Assembly (NCBI RefSeq): GCF_032854445.1
Contig: NC_088300.1
Coordinates: 13,771,570-13,835,569 of the forward strand
From: Liolophura sinensis
Taxonomy: Eukaryota > Mollusca > Polyplacophora > Chitonida > Chitonidae
Reading direction: 5' to 3'
Length of the DNA: 64,000 nucleotides
Each line of letters begins with the position of its first letter. Within the stretch, counting starts at the first letter, position 1. A model generated the notes under the pieces. That model made no database searches, was not told the origin of the DNA, and saw only the letters and a program-made list of their open reading frames with translations. Below are positions 14,591 to 26,521 of the stretch, one piece after another. A program made the position numbers and the translations under genes.

Positions 14591-15418
14591 TCCAATCTGC
14601 CTTTAAGAAAAAAGTATTGTAAAAGTGACTTTGTTGACAGCAAGGTCTGAGGTGTTGCTCCACGAGTCTCACAATATACAAAACTATACTAGGTACTCAA
14701 AATGAAGTTTAATGAAGCAGAAGATGCAGGCTTCTACGCTGTCAATGAGATCTGTCTGGAAAGTTTAAACCTACTGACATTTTGGGGCTTCTACCAGGCA
14801 GTGGAGTGTCCACTTTATAGCTCAAGTTGGAAAAGCTCATGAAAGTCAAATAAAGTCTTAAAGCTGCTTCTACACATGAATGACTCTCAAAGCTGTTTTA
14901 CTGAAGAAAAATAAAATAAATAGTGGTAAAGGCGACACTCGTTTTCCAGCAGCGTCCTTGTTAAAGGCCGTTCACTTCAGCCACTTTATACAGCCTCGGA
15001 CTTCATTTTGTGCAGACAAATCTTTACAACAACAGAACCATTGTGAATAACTTGATACAATAGCCAACAACTTCAATGATTACCGCTCGCTATTATTGGG
15101 AGGTGGGGGGTGGTGTGCTTGACCGTAGCAATCTGAACGGTCCCAAGTTACTCACTGGGTGTAATCGCTGAATGAAAGCGGTGAAGCATGTAAGCTTAGG
15201 GGCGTCAAGAGTACACCATGGACAACAACTGACCGCAGTTTGGCTGGGATGGCCTGAGGCCAATGGACAGAGTGTGCCGTCCACACTTCCTGACCACATC
15301 ACTAGTCAGTTTGTAAAAAAGCCGGCAGTAAATCAACAAACAATTAACACCCTCACAACACAATCTAAACACCAAGCTAATCCTTATTTTCACTAGACTA
15401 ATTTTTGTGGTCACGCCT

Positions 15419-15461
15419 TTTTCCACAGTTTTTCATCCTATGCAACAAAAACTGTGGAAAA
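15419..15461. repeat. Perfect 15-bp inverted repeat (hairpin), 13-nt loop
   Basis: The left arm TTTTCCACAGTTTTT (15419-15433) is the exact reverse complement of the right arm AAAAACTGTGGAAAA (15447-15461). The loop is CATCCTATGCAAC. Confidence 0.9.
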
Positions 15462-18400
15462 TGTGAAATATTTTCTTCCCTGTTTGTTTCAAGACTAATG
15501 AAATGAAGTTTCTCAAGAACACCAATGAACATGCCCTTCATACACTAAATATGTTGAAAGCCACTTGGGTTGAATAAAACTGCACTGTAAAGGTTGGCAT
15601 TTGCAGACTTTTGAAGATGACAAAATCTCAATAACCAAAATGTACAACATTTTCACAAATAAAATATAACTCAATATGTACATGTGATGTTTTTACCATG
15701 TATTCTATGCTATCCTTATTGGGAGAAAAAAAACTACCCAATAATCTGCTGTTCATACATGTTATGTGTGAAGAGAACAGCACAAACAGTACAGCCTAAC
15801 AAAACCCTAAGCCACGTCACAGACTGGCGCGTGACACGCTCACATTCATATTAGCCTCCAAGCTTCTGTCATATTGCTGCAGTCTATTCATATTTCCATG
15901 TCTTTATGTCGGACGTCTGAGAAAACCTTTGTGTGAGTTAGCCAGGTAGCAGGTGATCAGCTGACCTATATCAAACCTTGGTCACACACAAAGGCAGCAT
16001 ATATTAAAGTCTATACTTTTGTCCAGTTCACCTCTGCACTGTTCTTTGATTTCACTCCGGCCACGTGCCATCCGACTGGACATGACTGACCCCCATCCAC
16101 TGCCTATTCAAACCCATGAACAATTACTATCTAACTCCCTTTTGTCCTACTGCTTTCTGCTCCCTCGCAAGCTTCCCTTCTTCAACACTTCAATTTTACC
16201 CAATTTGCTTTTTCTGTAAAGAGAGGAACGGTCTCTTTTTCAGCAGAGCACACTTCACATTACGGTTGACCCTGGTCCAGATGGACCTGAGGAAATCCCC
16301 ACTGAGCTTTGGCCGTGCTTTTTACCCAACATCTCGCCATCCACTACGGCATTTTTTTCTAATTAAGCTTTTTTATTGACTGCCTCGGCCAGCTCCAACC
16401 TAATATTACTCATTAAACTCCGAGGCCCTTTCAGTCCGGCCACCTCTTTCCAGACGCTTTAAAAAACTGACCAGGGTTATGCCTCTTGGCCCCTGCAGTT
16501 CAATTAGAATTTGTCCTGACCAATTAAGCTCTCCGTTCTATAACAACATTAGATCGGAAATGAGTCCTCCCTTCTGTTGCTGGTCTCAAATTCCTCAAAC
16601 CACCCATATAAAGTTTCTATCCAATCTAAGAAATGGTTTTTCCTCATTCCCATTTTTTTGGTGGGGTAGGGGGGTGGAATGTCCTGCTGTTGTTCTCCTC
16701 ATATTCCTAGTCTTAAGCATGATCTCAGTTACCGGACTGATAAAACCTGAGATAAAAACAAAGACAGGAAGCAAGCAACTCCTCTTGACAAAAAACATGA
16801 AACACGAGCTCTACCATGTGAATTAACCTTATCTACATACAACTATAGGAGGTTTTATCCATCTGTTCAATCCACGAAGCTTTTTTTTCCCACTCAGATT
16901 CCAAGGAGTTTGATGCCTACATGAAGCTATAAACTTAGTGTAAACTTGTCTCTCAAATTGGGCATTTCCTTCTATTAAAATCAAACCCCAGAATTTCTCA
17001 ACATGTACCCTAATTCCTCAACCTTTTTGAATATGGAAGAGCAGCTTTCAGTGCAATTTAGAAATTTGTAATTAGATTTTGGAGACAAAACTACATCGGT
17101 TGGATTGGCCAATTTCAAATCATAATTTTATTAGTCCACACAGAATAATGCCTTCAGAATATGCTTGAATAAACACCTTGTAAACACGCGAAAATGTTGA
17201 AAAATTACAGTACCATTTAAAATGGTATAATATGTGGCTAGACGTTGAAAACATGTCGTTGAAGCAGGTTCACAGGGGATTGAGGGGTGCATTAGGGGAG
17301 AGTGAGAACGTGAAATGAAAATCCAAAGCCTGTTGAGAAGATAAAATACCTGTGGTCAGTGAGTTGTACCACAAAACTAGCAGGATATCATCAATCAATT
17401 GCCAAGCCATCAGACATGCACGTTATATTGGTTGTAAATCAGGGGGTTAACATGTGAAGCTTTTTTCTCCGCTGGTTATGTTGTCGCTCTTTAATGTCTT
17501 TGCACCTTTTGTCTGTGCCGACCTGTGGTAGAGTAATTGCTGTGCGCGTTTTTTTGTGGGTCCCTGTAAAAAGCCCATCCATCTCAGGGGGCACTCTGGT
17601 GGATGGTGGCCAGTATTTTCTCACAACCTTATCCCACCCTCTAGCCTGCCACTTCACATCACTACACTAGCTAAATGGCTTTTCTTTGCCCCTCTGTTCA
17701 ATTCCACTCAATCATGTCAGAGTTTCAGAATGTCTCTGCCCACAAGGAGAGGGTCACCTCAAAACTTCACGCTCCGCTGGCTCTGATCTGGGAACTTGTC
17801 ACCAGTGGAATATGCCAGGTAGATCAGTAAGTAATGGCCAGTACGAGCCACACCTGCTCTAGCCGTGCGGGACCCACCCAGACAAAAGCTCACCTACGCC
17901 CATGTCCACTCTGGTCAAGCAATGACCTGCAACTGGCCTTAGAAACTCTGACCCTTGGTAAATAATACTGTCAACTGGACAAAGAAGGCCGCTAGCTTCA
18001 GTATACATTATTGAGGCAGTTGGGTCAAGCAGCTGGTGATCTGGCCTGGGAAAGCTCAACCTTTGGGACAAAATTTCAGCCCTCCTTTTTTTCACCTTCT
18101 TACCTTGTTTGCTTCATCTCTTGTCTTTTTCCCTCCATTTTTTTTTTTTTTTTTTTTTACCTATTCGTGGGAAACAGGCTTCAGGCAGCTGAAGGCAGCA
18201 GGATGCAGGTCAACACCACAGGCTTCTGGACAAATGCTAAACCCTTTTTCCAGATTCATTTCATCTCAAAAATCTGGTTTTCATAGCCTTATTTCCAAAC
18301 TTTCTGTCCATGGAGAACTTTAATATCTACAAGACCTGTACTTACATAACTACTCATAACAACATTTGTTTTCTTTTGAATCAATAACTGAAATTTTACT

Positions 18401-21400
18401 TTTCACACTTTACCACAATTATTCACCTATTTATGTCTACCTATAGATGTACCTATGAATCCTATTTATTTACCTGCAAATTTTTTTTAGAAAATAAAAC
18501 ACATTGGCATTATAAGGTTGAATGTTGTTATTTTATCTTAAAAATGAGAATGAATCTAGAGTTAAAAAAAAAACCTTTCAAAATACATCTCTCTTATTAT
18601 AAGTGAAAAAAACCTTAATCAGAAGAAGGGGTTGCAACATTGCAGTTGTGTATACAGTTTGAAATACTGTGTGCAATCTTCTCTTAACATTGAGGAAATG
18701 AGGCATGTTTGTAAGAGCCCAGACATTTTCACCTGTGACAGACATATCAATACAGGTATAGGCAATACAACAAGCCAGGTGTGAAAGGAGTTAAAAGCAC
18801 ACAGAGAACTGTTAACACTGTAACACAATCCTGCCAATTTCCACCACCACTATTACATAATCTGACACTTTACCCTTCCCGTTTACAAGCCACTGCTAGG
18901 GGCAGACAACAGATATCAGTGCTTCTACCTCAGGGCTCCCAGAGGAAGCCGGGTTCTGTAGCAAACATTGTCTTCCCCCTACAAATACGGGTAAACATGG
19001 GAGTTTAATAGATAGATCAGCAGGTGGAGGTGACAGGGGCTCAAGGCAACTCCGCTATCTGCCAATTAAGGGACGAGAGCATCTAGATCAGAAACTTTAG
19101 GGATAAGCAACCAGTTCTACTTCTGTCAACATCAGTTCTATGATAACACAAGCAGGCCAATGAAATGGGGATCGCTACCTTCTTTGCTGATCAGTGATAA
19201 CAGAGTGGCATTACACATCACATAAATAGCCAGAGAATACAAACAAAGCTCCAAGTGACCACAAAAGCATGAGCAATGATGACAAAATGCAACAAAACGA
19301 TTAAGTCTTACTGATGAACATAATGAGTGACCAAGGGGCTTTCAAAATTACCCGCACATTTTCAATAAACAAATAACCAAGAGATATCATTTCTTGTAAT
19401 TATCCCTTTCACTAGGTCCAATGAAGTGCCTGAAAGAAGACCTGTTCTTGAACATTGGGCGAACTAAGTGAAATATTCCTATAATCTCCAGATAAAGGGA
19501 TCAAACTTCTCATGGACATGGACCGAGCAAGACCAGGAAAGATCAAAGACAAAGTCACACAATGTGAAGAGCCACTACGAAACAAAGTTATTAGTGAAAA
19601 ACAGGGCTGTGTTAGAACAGGCAGGATGTAGTCCTGAATTTTCATTCTTTCAGACAACAGTTGTTCTTTTATATTATATTGTGTATGCTTCGGCCAATTT
19701 CATACGATATTGAATAGGAAGCTGTTGATTTGCTCTGATTAGAGGTTGGATGTAAATCACAGAAAAGCTAACCCCTCAAAGCCACTGTGTGCATCTCCAG
19801 ATAAAGGCAGTCAGCTTCTGACTACTGCAAGCTAGTCAAATGTCCCCGTACAGCAACCTTTGATGTAACCTTTGAGAAAAATTTGATCGTGTTACCACCT
19901 GAAATCAATGAGAAGCACATCATGTATTGTAAGCTTGTTATGACATGTTGGTGTGCAGTCAGCGGAGACGTCTTACAAATGTCGACAAAAGACAAGATCC
20001 TGGCCGATGTGGCCGCCTCTAAACCAACCCTGTCATCTCACTCAAACCTGAGGTCACTGTGAAAGGAAAATCAATTACATCAGTGTTCTCCTCTCAAAGG
20101 TGGAGTAAGTTTTTGTGATAGATTTCCATATACACACAAAAACCACCTTATGGAGGCTACGTGGCAAACTGAATGCCCCCAAGATGACCCCTCTAAACTG
20201 CTTTAACTGAATTATGTTCAATGTGGCAATACCAGAGAGAATCTATTCATGGTGGGTGTTTATGTCCAACTGAATATTTGGCTCTTTTGATTTACAAAAA
20301 TAAGAAACTTTTGTCATACTGGGTAATAAAAGGCATTCAATGACCAGGATTGCACTTTAAATAGAGTCCAGTCAAGTTGTGGTGGTAAAATTTTGCAGAA
20401 ATATACAAGGGTCTGATTGCAATAAGTCAAAATGTCCTTATTTAATCATAGGCATAAGTAGTTTAAATCGTCTCTATACTTCTATATATTTATGTACATA
20501 AAAAAGACGTACACATTACTTATGATATGCCCCACCTCTCTAGCTTTACCCGTGTCTGAAAAGAATGAAAAAAAAAAGAATGCCATATTTAAGCGGTGAG
20601 GGTGCGACTGTCTTTCAACCCATTTACAACAGCCCAAAAGGTATTACTGCCATTTTTTTTACACAAACAGCTTATTAAATATATCCAAGTACATTTTTTA
20701 CACCTCATCTAGCTATTTTCCACACAGGTAAATTAAAATACCAGCTGTTGTTCTAGGATTCCATCACAAAGCCATTATTCACTGAACAATTCACAAATGT
20801 ACCATTCTGTGAAACAATGTCAGTACGACAATTAATAAATGATACGAGACTACTGTATCAATACCACCAAAAAGTGAAGTCTGAATACTATGTTCAAGGT
20901 GAAGTAGCAAAGCTTTACATATTAAACCAAACACACAACCATATGGCTGTGCACACATACATATTATCAAATGGCTGATGCAGGAAATCACTAGGCCAAC
21001 GTGAATGTTGGCCAACATTCTACTTTTAAATATGCTTTTGTTCTTCAGATCAATTTTTGTCCTGCTTTCTTTGTAAATGGCTGTACAGCTGCTAATACCT
21101 GTGCATTCTGTCATGATTGACCAATGTCCATCTGGTCATTATTCACAACATGCACCCACTCTCCGCCTAGCCACTGGCATTGTAAGTGTAGGCTATCTGG
21201 CTACAGCAGAATTATCTATTCACACAATCTATTACAGCTGTGCGCTGGCTAAACCCACTTACTCCAATGACCCCACAAGTCACCACTGTCCACAGCATGA
21301 ATGTTAGTACTTCTATTTATTTTTACAGAAAAAAACTGACTGGCAAACTCAGTTAAACCAAGTGGAGATGGCTGTGTATCTCATCACACAATTCGCAAAC

Positions 21401-21420
21401 TGAACACTTATTCATTGCAC

Positions 21421-21860
21421 AGTATTTCAAACTTGAACACATATTCGTAACACCATCCATAACAATCCCCAAATTTGCACACACAATCATGTCTTTACTA
21501 TATTACATTTGATAACTGTATTACATATGATAATCCAAAATTTGCAGACATATTCATAACACCATCCTTCACACACATGTATGACAATCCCCAAATTTGC
21601 ACACGCAATCAGGACTTCACTGTATTACACATGATAATCCACAACTTACATACATATTCATCCTTCACACAGATGTACGACAGTCCACAAACTTGCACAC
21701 ACAATCATTCACACATGAAATTTCACAAACCTATATCCATAATCATTACACAATTCTTCAGATACATGAATGATACAAACCTGACACAAACTTGCACACA
21801 CAATCATTACATAATCCTTCACATACCACATGCTATGAAAACTTGCACACATACCTAAAA
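21421..21860. repeat. Degenerate tandem repeat, roughly 95-120 nt period
   Basis: The phrase ACAATCCCCAAATTTGCACA and its variants (ACAGTCCACAAACTTGCACA, GACACAAACTTGCACACACA) recurs near 21460, 21582, 21678 and 21783, each followed by CACAATCA. ATTCATAACACCATCC-type blocks lie between. The overlapping open frames on both strands follow from the repeats. Confidence 0.65.
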
Positions 21861-21896
21861 GTACATTCATAGCACAATCCTTCACATTTGGCATAC

Positions 21897-21929
21897 CAGA
21901 ACACTTCCCATTTTCAGAACACTGACAAC
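21897..21929 (-). other. Possible 33-nt microexon in intron 2 (low confidence)
   Basis: The minus strand shows a nine-T tract ending in CAG, then 33 nt, then GTATGC. The block is a multiple of three and in phase 1, the phase left by exon 2. Read that way it encodes CQCSENGKCS with split glycine codons at both ends, with no stop. The acceptor is good; the donor is mediocre. It sits at the edge of a degenerate repeat area and inside a 150-codon open frame (21709-22161) that does not resemble any protein I know. It could easily be chance. Confidence 0.13.
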
Positions 21930-22694
21930 CTGAAAAAAAAAGCCTTCTCACAAGTTGATCCTTCCCATCTGACAAGCCATAAACAAAGTCCAATTCCTCA
22001 CTCTTGGACAATTCTGACAGATCATCTCGGCCAGGAAGTTGTCCTTGATTGGTCAATTGGGTCCTTGTTACATAGTCAAGCCAAACAAATTCACTTGGTG
22101 TTTTTTCCCCTCTCGACAACAAAGCTCCCCTGCTTGTAAGCCTAATTACTTCAGAAACCACCTTAGTTTCAAGGCTGATGAACTAGGTGCTGTTTTTTTT
22201 ACCTTCACAACGGAAACGCCCAAAGAAGAGAATTACACAAGCAAGCCCCTTGAGTTCAATAGGCCATGAAGTAATGATTCCTGCAGGGCCTAGCCAGTTT
22301 CATGTCCGTACTGCAGGTCTTCTCAACATAATCATACGCCTCTTGTCTCTCCTATTTTTTTTTTTTTTTTTACTTTCTCCAATTGGCCAGCTTAATAGAT
22401 ACCCAGAATCAGCTTAGCCCATGGACAGTATTTTCCCCTGGATTATTTCTAGAGAAAGCTTTCTCTTTGGGGTTGACAGGCACTGCTCTGAGAGTGGTAC
22501 AGGATTTTTAGGTAGAAAAGCCAATGTCATGTGGCAGTGTGAAATTGGACACCGGTGCAGAGAATTCAATTTTCTGCGATGAGAAAAGAGGCAAGGGAAG
22601 GAAATTGAAGCCCACCTCACTCATTCCATGCTCACTGGGTATACCTCTGAGTAGATCTTGCACTGAATGAGTTGGGCAAAAAACCAAGTGACAC

Positions 22695-22713
22695 AAAAAA
22701 AAAAAAAAAAAAA
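22695..22713. repeat. Poly-A run
   Basis: About nineteen consecutive A. Similar T runs occur at about 18137-18159 and 22351-22370. Confidence 0.95.
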
Positions 22714-24822
22714 GATTACAGCATATTTTTTCCTGTCTCTCTTACTGCAGTCTGATATAATTCCCTCCTATCTGAGTTGATAATACTCATCTTCTTGGCC
22801 AACCAAGATGTCTAAAACCAATTTTCAAATTAAACATGGCCGAGCTCTCCATGGTGGTGGAAGCCACCTGAGTTGAATGAAGCTGACATACTGCTAAGCA
22901 GATTATTGTCCCTACGGTGGTATGGCCTCAACTTTCCACACTCAAAACCTGCTTACAAGATTCCAGTGTAAACCTATTACAACAGATCACCAGGGATAAA
23001 TCATCTTCATACTGCCCACACACCCTAACATCTACTAAACGGTAACGGTAACAGCTCTGGGCCTTGGCGTCCGAGAAACTAATGGTTCCTGACATCAAGT
23101 CTTCGATTACAACAAATTCATCACACAAGCCTAGAGCTTGACACCAACAACAGGTATTCTTACTGTTCCTATAAAGAGTATAACATAAACATAATCAACC
23201 AGTGCAGTGGTTCCAATATATATGAATGGTATTTACTGAACCACAATCAAACTGACCAACCAACTGGCACGAGAAAGGCAAACCAAAGCATAGGTTTAGC
23301 CAGGGGGGTGTCCCAACGTCTTTCAGATGCCCTATTGTGACAAAATTAACACCAGACTAATAGGGAAAATAGCAGAAAATTGGAAACAAGACGGCCTGAT
23401 TTCAAATTTGGGAACACAATCCTATCAATCAGAAAATCTTGTGATTCACCTAGGAACAAAACCAAGCTACCTGGTCAACAATACAGGTGAATGAACTCCT
23501 GTACATTTAGCCTGTTTCTCTTTCGTATCCTTTTTGCTGCACAGAACTCCAAATATAGTGGTAGAGCACTGGAGACTCGGAGGGAGTCTGATGTTTACAT
23601 AATAGCCTGTACTTCTGCAACAACCCAATTTGTTCAAGATCACTCGTCGGAAACCCTGAAACCTCCAAGACCTAACTAATTACGCCTTGTGCTGTTTGCC
23701 CAAGAAGATCAACAAGATGGTTGAGTGGCCTCCCAACATTTCGCAATCCAAAGAAACAACATTGATGTAACTCTAGCTGCGGGAATCAATAGTGAAGTCT
23801 TGTAAGTTTGAAATCGGCAGGGTTTCGAGTCAACCCTCTGACAATACTCTAGTCCCCGGGGTGTAGGGTCTTGTAATCTTCAGAAAAGCCCGTCTCTACC
23901 TCGCCTGTTCATCAGGCCTCCCCACATGACACTTCGGCTGATCTAACACTGCCTCTTCACTCTCACCTCTTACGCTAAGTACACACATACTTCTCACCAG
24001 TGAAAACTGAGAGTGGGCTGTACAGCTATTCACCTATGATTAAGCAATGGGATGCACATATCACAACCCTTAACCTCCCTATCCTTCACACGTTTAATAC
24101 ATGTCATCTTTCTGTAAACCAGATTCAGGAGCAATCATTTGTCTACATGTATATTACAAAAATATACCACGCTCTACAAAGTACATAAGCTGAATGTGAA
24201 GTCTGTTCAGCAAGTGCATAAACTGATATCGTCACCACAAGCCTGGAAATAAGCAGCTGGACAAGGACAAAGTCCTACATCAAAAGTGTTTGGTACAGGA
24301 CAAAATTGCCATATAACCAACTTCTCAATAAAGTGGGTATCTGTGAGCACCAACTAATTTGTCATCAATATAAGGTAACACAGAAGCACTAGATATTCCA
24401 CTATCAATTTGAGTATATACGTGTAGTAACAAATCATAATTTATGAGATTAGTTATACAGCAATCATTTCTATTTATTCTTATCTATTTAGGCACTGCCT
24501 TGAAGCTAACACTCTTTCACAAGAACTTTCTTGAAAATGTTGATTTCTATATTTATGAGTATGAAGTCTATATTCAACTCAGCACTTCAGTTAAGTCTGC
24601 ATTTATCTGGCCTCTGCACTTAACTCTGCACTTAAATGAGCACTTAAGTTAATAATGTTCATGATATATTTGATTTATAGCTGTTTTGAGATACATGTAC
24701 ATCACTCACATGGACGTGATAATAAACTTGTCAAAAATTAATCAGGTATCAGTTAATTCATCACTGTAGTGCAATAAAGATGAACTAAAAACTTTGCGAA
24801 GTGAGGAAAGTTAGCAGCCTAC

Positions 24823-25254
24823 CTGAGTTAGTAGTGTTTGACTCCGCGTCCACATGTTCTGGTTTCAGAGGGAGTTTGTCAGGTTCAGGAGGGACCCGTT
24901 CCTTCTTCACATCTTCATCTTGTTTTGTTTCTTTGTTTTCGATGTTGTCGAAGCTGTTTCGGTCCCTCATTGGCTCTAAATGGCGTGGGGTGATGACCCT
25001 CGAGGACTCACGGAGTTCAGTGCTCTCCTTGCGCACGATGGGGGCTGTGATACTGGGGGTGCGCGAGCCGATGACGGACATTTCCTCCTCTGTGTCTGAG
25101 TCCTGATGGTCACTCCCTTCCTCTGGCCCATCCACAAGCACCACATTCTCCTTGTTACACTTGTGGATTTTGTGATGGATAAACTTGACGATGTCTTGGA
25201 GAGGGAAATTGGTCTGGCAGTCCCCACAAACTATCAGATCAAGTTCATCTTCCA
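24823..25254 (-). CDS. BCL11: BCL11-type transcription factor, coding exon 2 (C2HC zinc knuckle and acidic linker)
   Basis: This 432-nt exon is bounded by acceptor ...TCTGGTTACAG and donor CTCAG/GTAGGC, phase 1 at both ends, so skipping it would not shift the frame. Numbered from exon 1, residues 27-50 form a C2HC finger: C27-x2-C30-x14-H45-x4-C50, with the core CGDCQTNFPLQDI. This closely matches the N-terminal finger (ZnF0) of BCL11A/B (CGQCQMNFPLGDI in human BCL11A), which mediates self-association. After it come an acidic stretch (EEGSDHQDSDTEEE), a Ser/Thr-Pro region, and VKKE, which fits the psi-K-x-E sumoylation consensus. The linker between the exon 1 motif and the finger is only about 10 residues, much shorter than in vertebrates. 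The DNA-binding C2H2 fingers are expected in a later exon left of position 1. Translation past the donor would add 12 residues and stop at 24785. Confidence 0.93.
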
Positions 25255-25756
25255 CTGTAACCAGAAGAGGAGAAAATCGAAACGCATGAATAATAAATGA
25301 CCATCTTTAGTATATTGAATGAACCAGTCTAGCAAATGTGGCTCCCTAGATAGCTGTACATCTAGGTATCAGATCCTATCAACGTCTCTCTTGAGCTCAC
25401 TAGGTAAGAGGGTGGATGTACAAATACCACTGTTGCCTATACACCGTACAAACATGTATGATGTAATATAACTGAGGTAAGAACAGGTTGCTCTACCCTG
25501 CAAAGACTATTCCCAGTTGAAACTAGGCTATATTTTGATGCCAGTGCTGACAGTGCTGCCAATGTTCTCTCTGCTCTAATTCATTCACATCTTTAAACTT
25601 CCCTCATTGCCAAATACACAGATACTACATTTTCTCACTCCTTTTCCAACATTATGGTTCTTTGTACATTTCTTCTGTTAACTGGAAAACAAAATGTTCA
25701 ATGGAAACATTGAGAAACACACTTCAAGAAAATGCAAATCCAAAATCTCTGTACAT

Positions 25757-25935
25757 GTATTTATTTATTTATTTATCTATTTATTTATTAAATTATTGTT
25801 AATGCCACACTCACAAATTTGTCACTTACGGTGTATGATGGCAGTCAGCCTGAAAGGTGGAAGACACTGTAGTGCCTTGGGTAAACCACCAACCTTAGGC
25901 AAGCTACTAACTAACTTTCCCACAGGACATACAAA
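25757..25935 (-). mobile_element. (AAAT)n-tailed short retroposon copy, diverged
   Basis: On the plus strand a (TTTA)n tract leads into TGTTAATGCCACACTCACAA, GATGGCAGTCAGCCTGAAAG and GTAAACCACCAACCTTAGGC, an eroded reverse-orientation copy of the family seen at 52.6 kb. Confidence 0.45.
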
Positions 25936-26501
25936 AAATCTTTATTATATTGTAAAAATGCTTCATAAATGTCTAACAGTTCCAAATTTAATCAGGTCAC
26001 AAGGGCAACTACCCTATACGAATCACTGTGCGAAATTTGGATTTCATATGTAAAGACAACTAAAAGACATAATGATGATGACAGCATAGCTGTACACATC
26101 TCACAAACCAATGGACAGACCTGTGCAAATAAAGATGTCCTTCTTGCATATACTGTAGGCAAAGGCATCATATAAAGAACTTGCACCAGTTATTATTGCA
26201 ACTGTAGCAGATTGCAAGACAGAGCAAAGTATGAAATTCCTGATGCAATTTTTAAGAGCGCTCCGCCTCGTGGCTAAAGTCGCAAATTACTGTACATACA
26301 TGCTTGTATTAAACATGAGACTTAGGCTTGTAGGAAGCTTATACTTAATTGTTAAGAAGGAGACTAATAAGAGCCTTCCTGAGGTAAATATTTAAAGGCC
26401 TTCAGCTTCTGAGGCAGAGCCATTCTTGCCTATATAACAGACGCAACTGCTGGCTCCATCTATTGATGGTAATAATATCCACTGGCACAGAAGGAAAAAA
26501 A

Positions 26502-26521
26502 ACACACACACACACACACAG
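26502..26521. repeat. (AC)n microsatellite
   Basis: A run of about ten AC dinucleotides. Confidence 0.97.

Larger units (their letters stand above)
1..24822 (-). other. Partial intron 2 of the BCL11 gene
   Basis: From the donor of exon 2 to the left edge I find no further exon with BCL11-like content: no C2H2 zinc fingers and no frame of convincing composition. The stretch is AT-rich non-coding sequence with simple repeats, a tRNA-derived SINE remnant at 5.2 kb, an (AAAT)n-type repeat fragment at 10.8 kb, and degenerate tandem repeats at 6.3 and 21.4-21.9 kb. Some GC-richer unique blocks at 9.9-10.5, 11.8-12.0, 13.9-14.2 and 16.0-16.9 kb could be regulatory. The short open frames throughout lack start context, splice sites or family similarity and are left out. 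A gene nested in the intron cannot be excluded. Confidence 0.7.
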
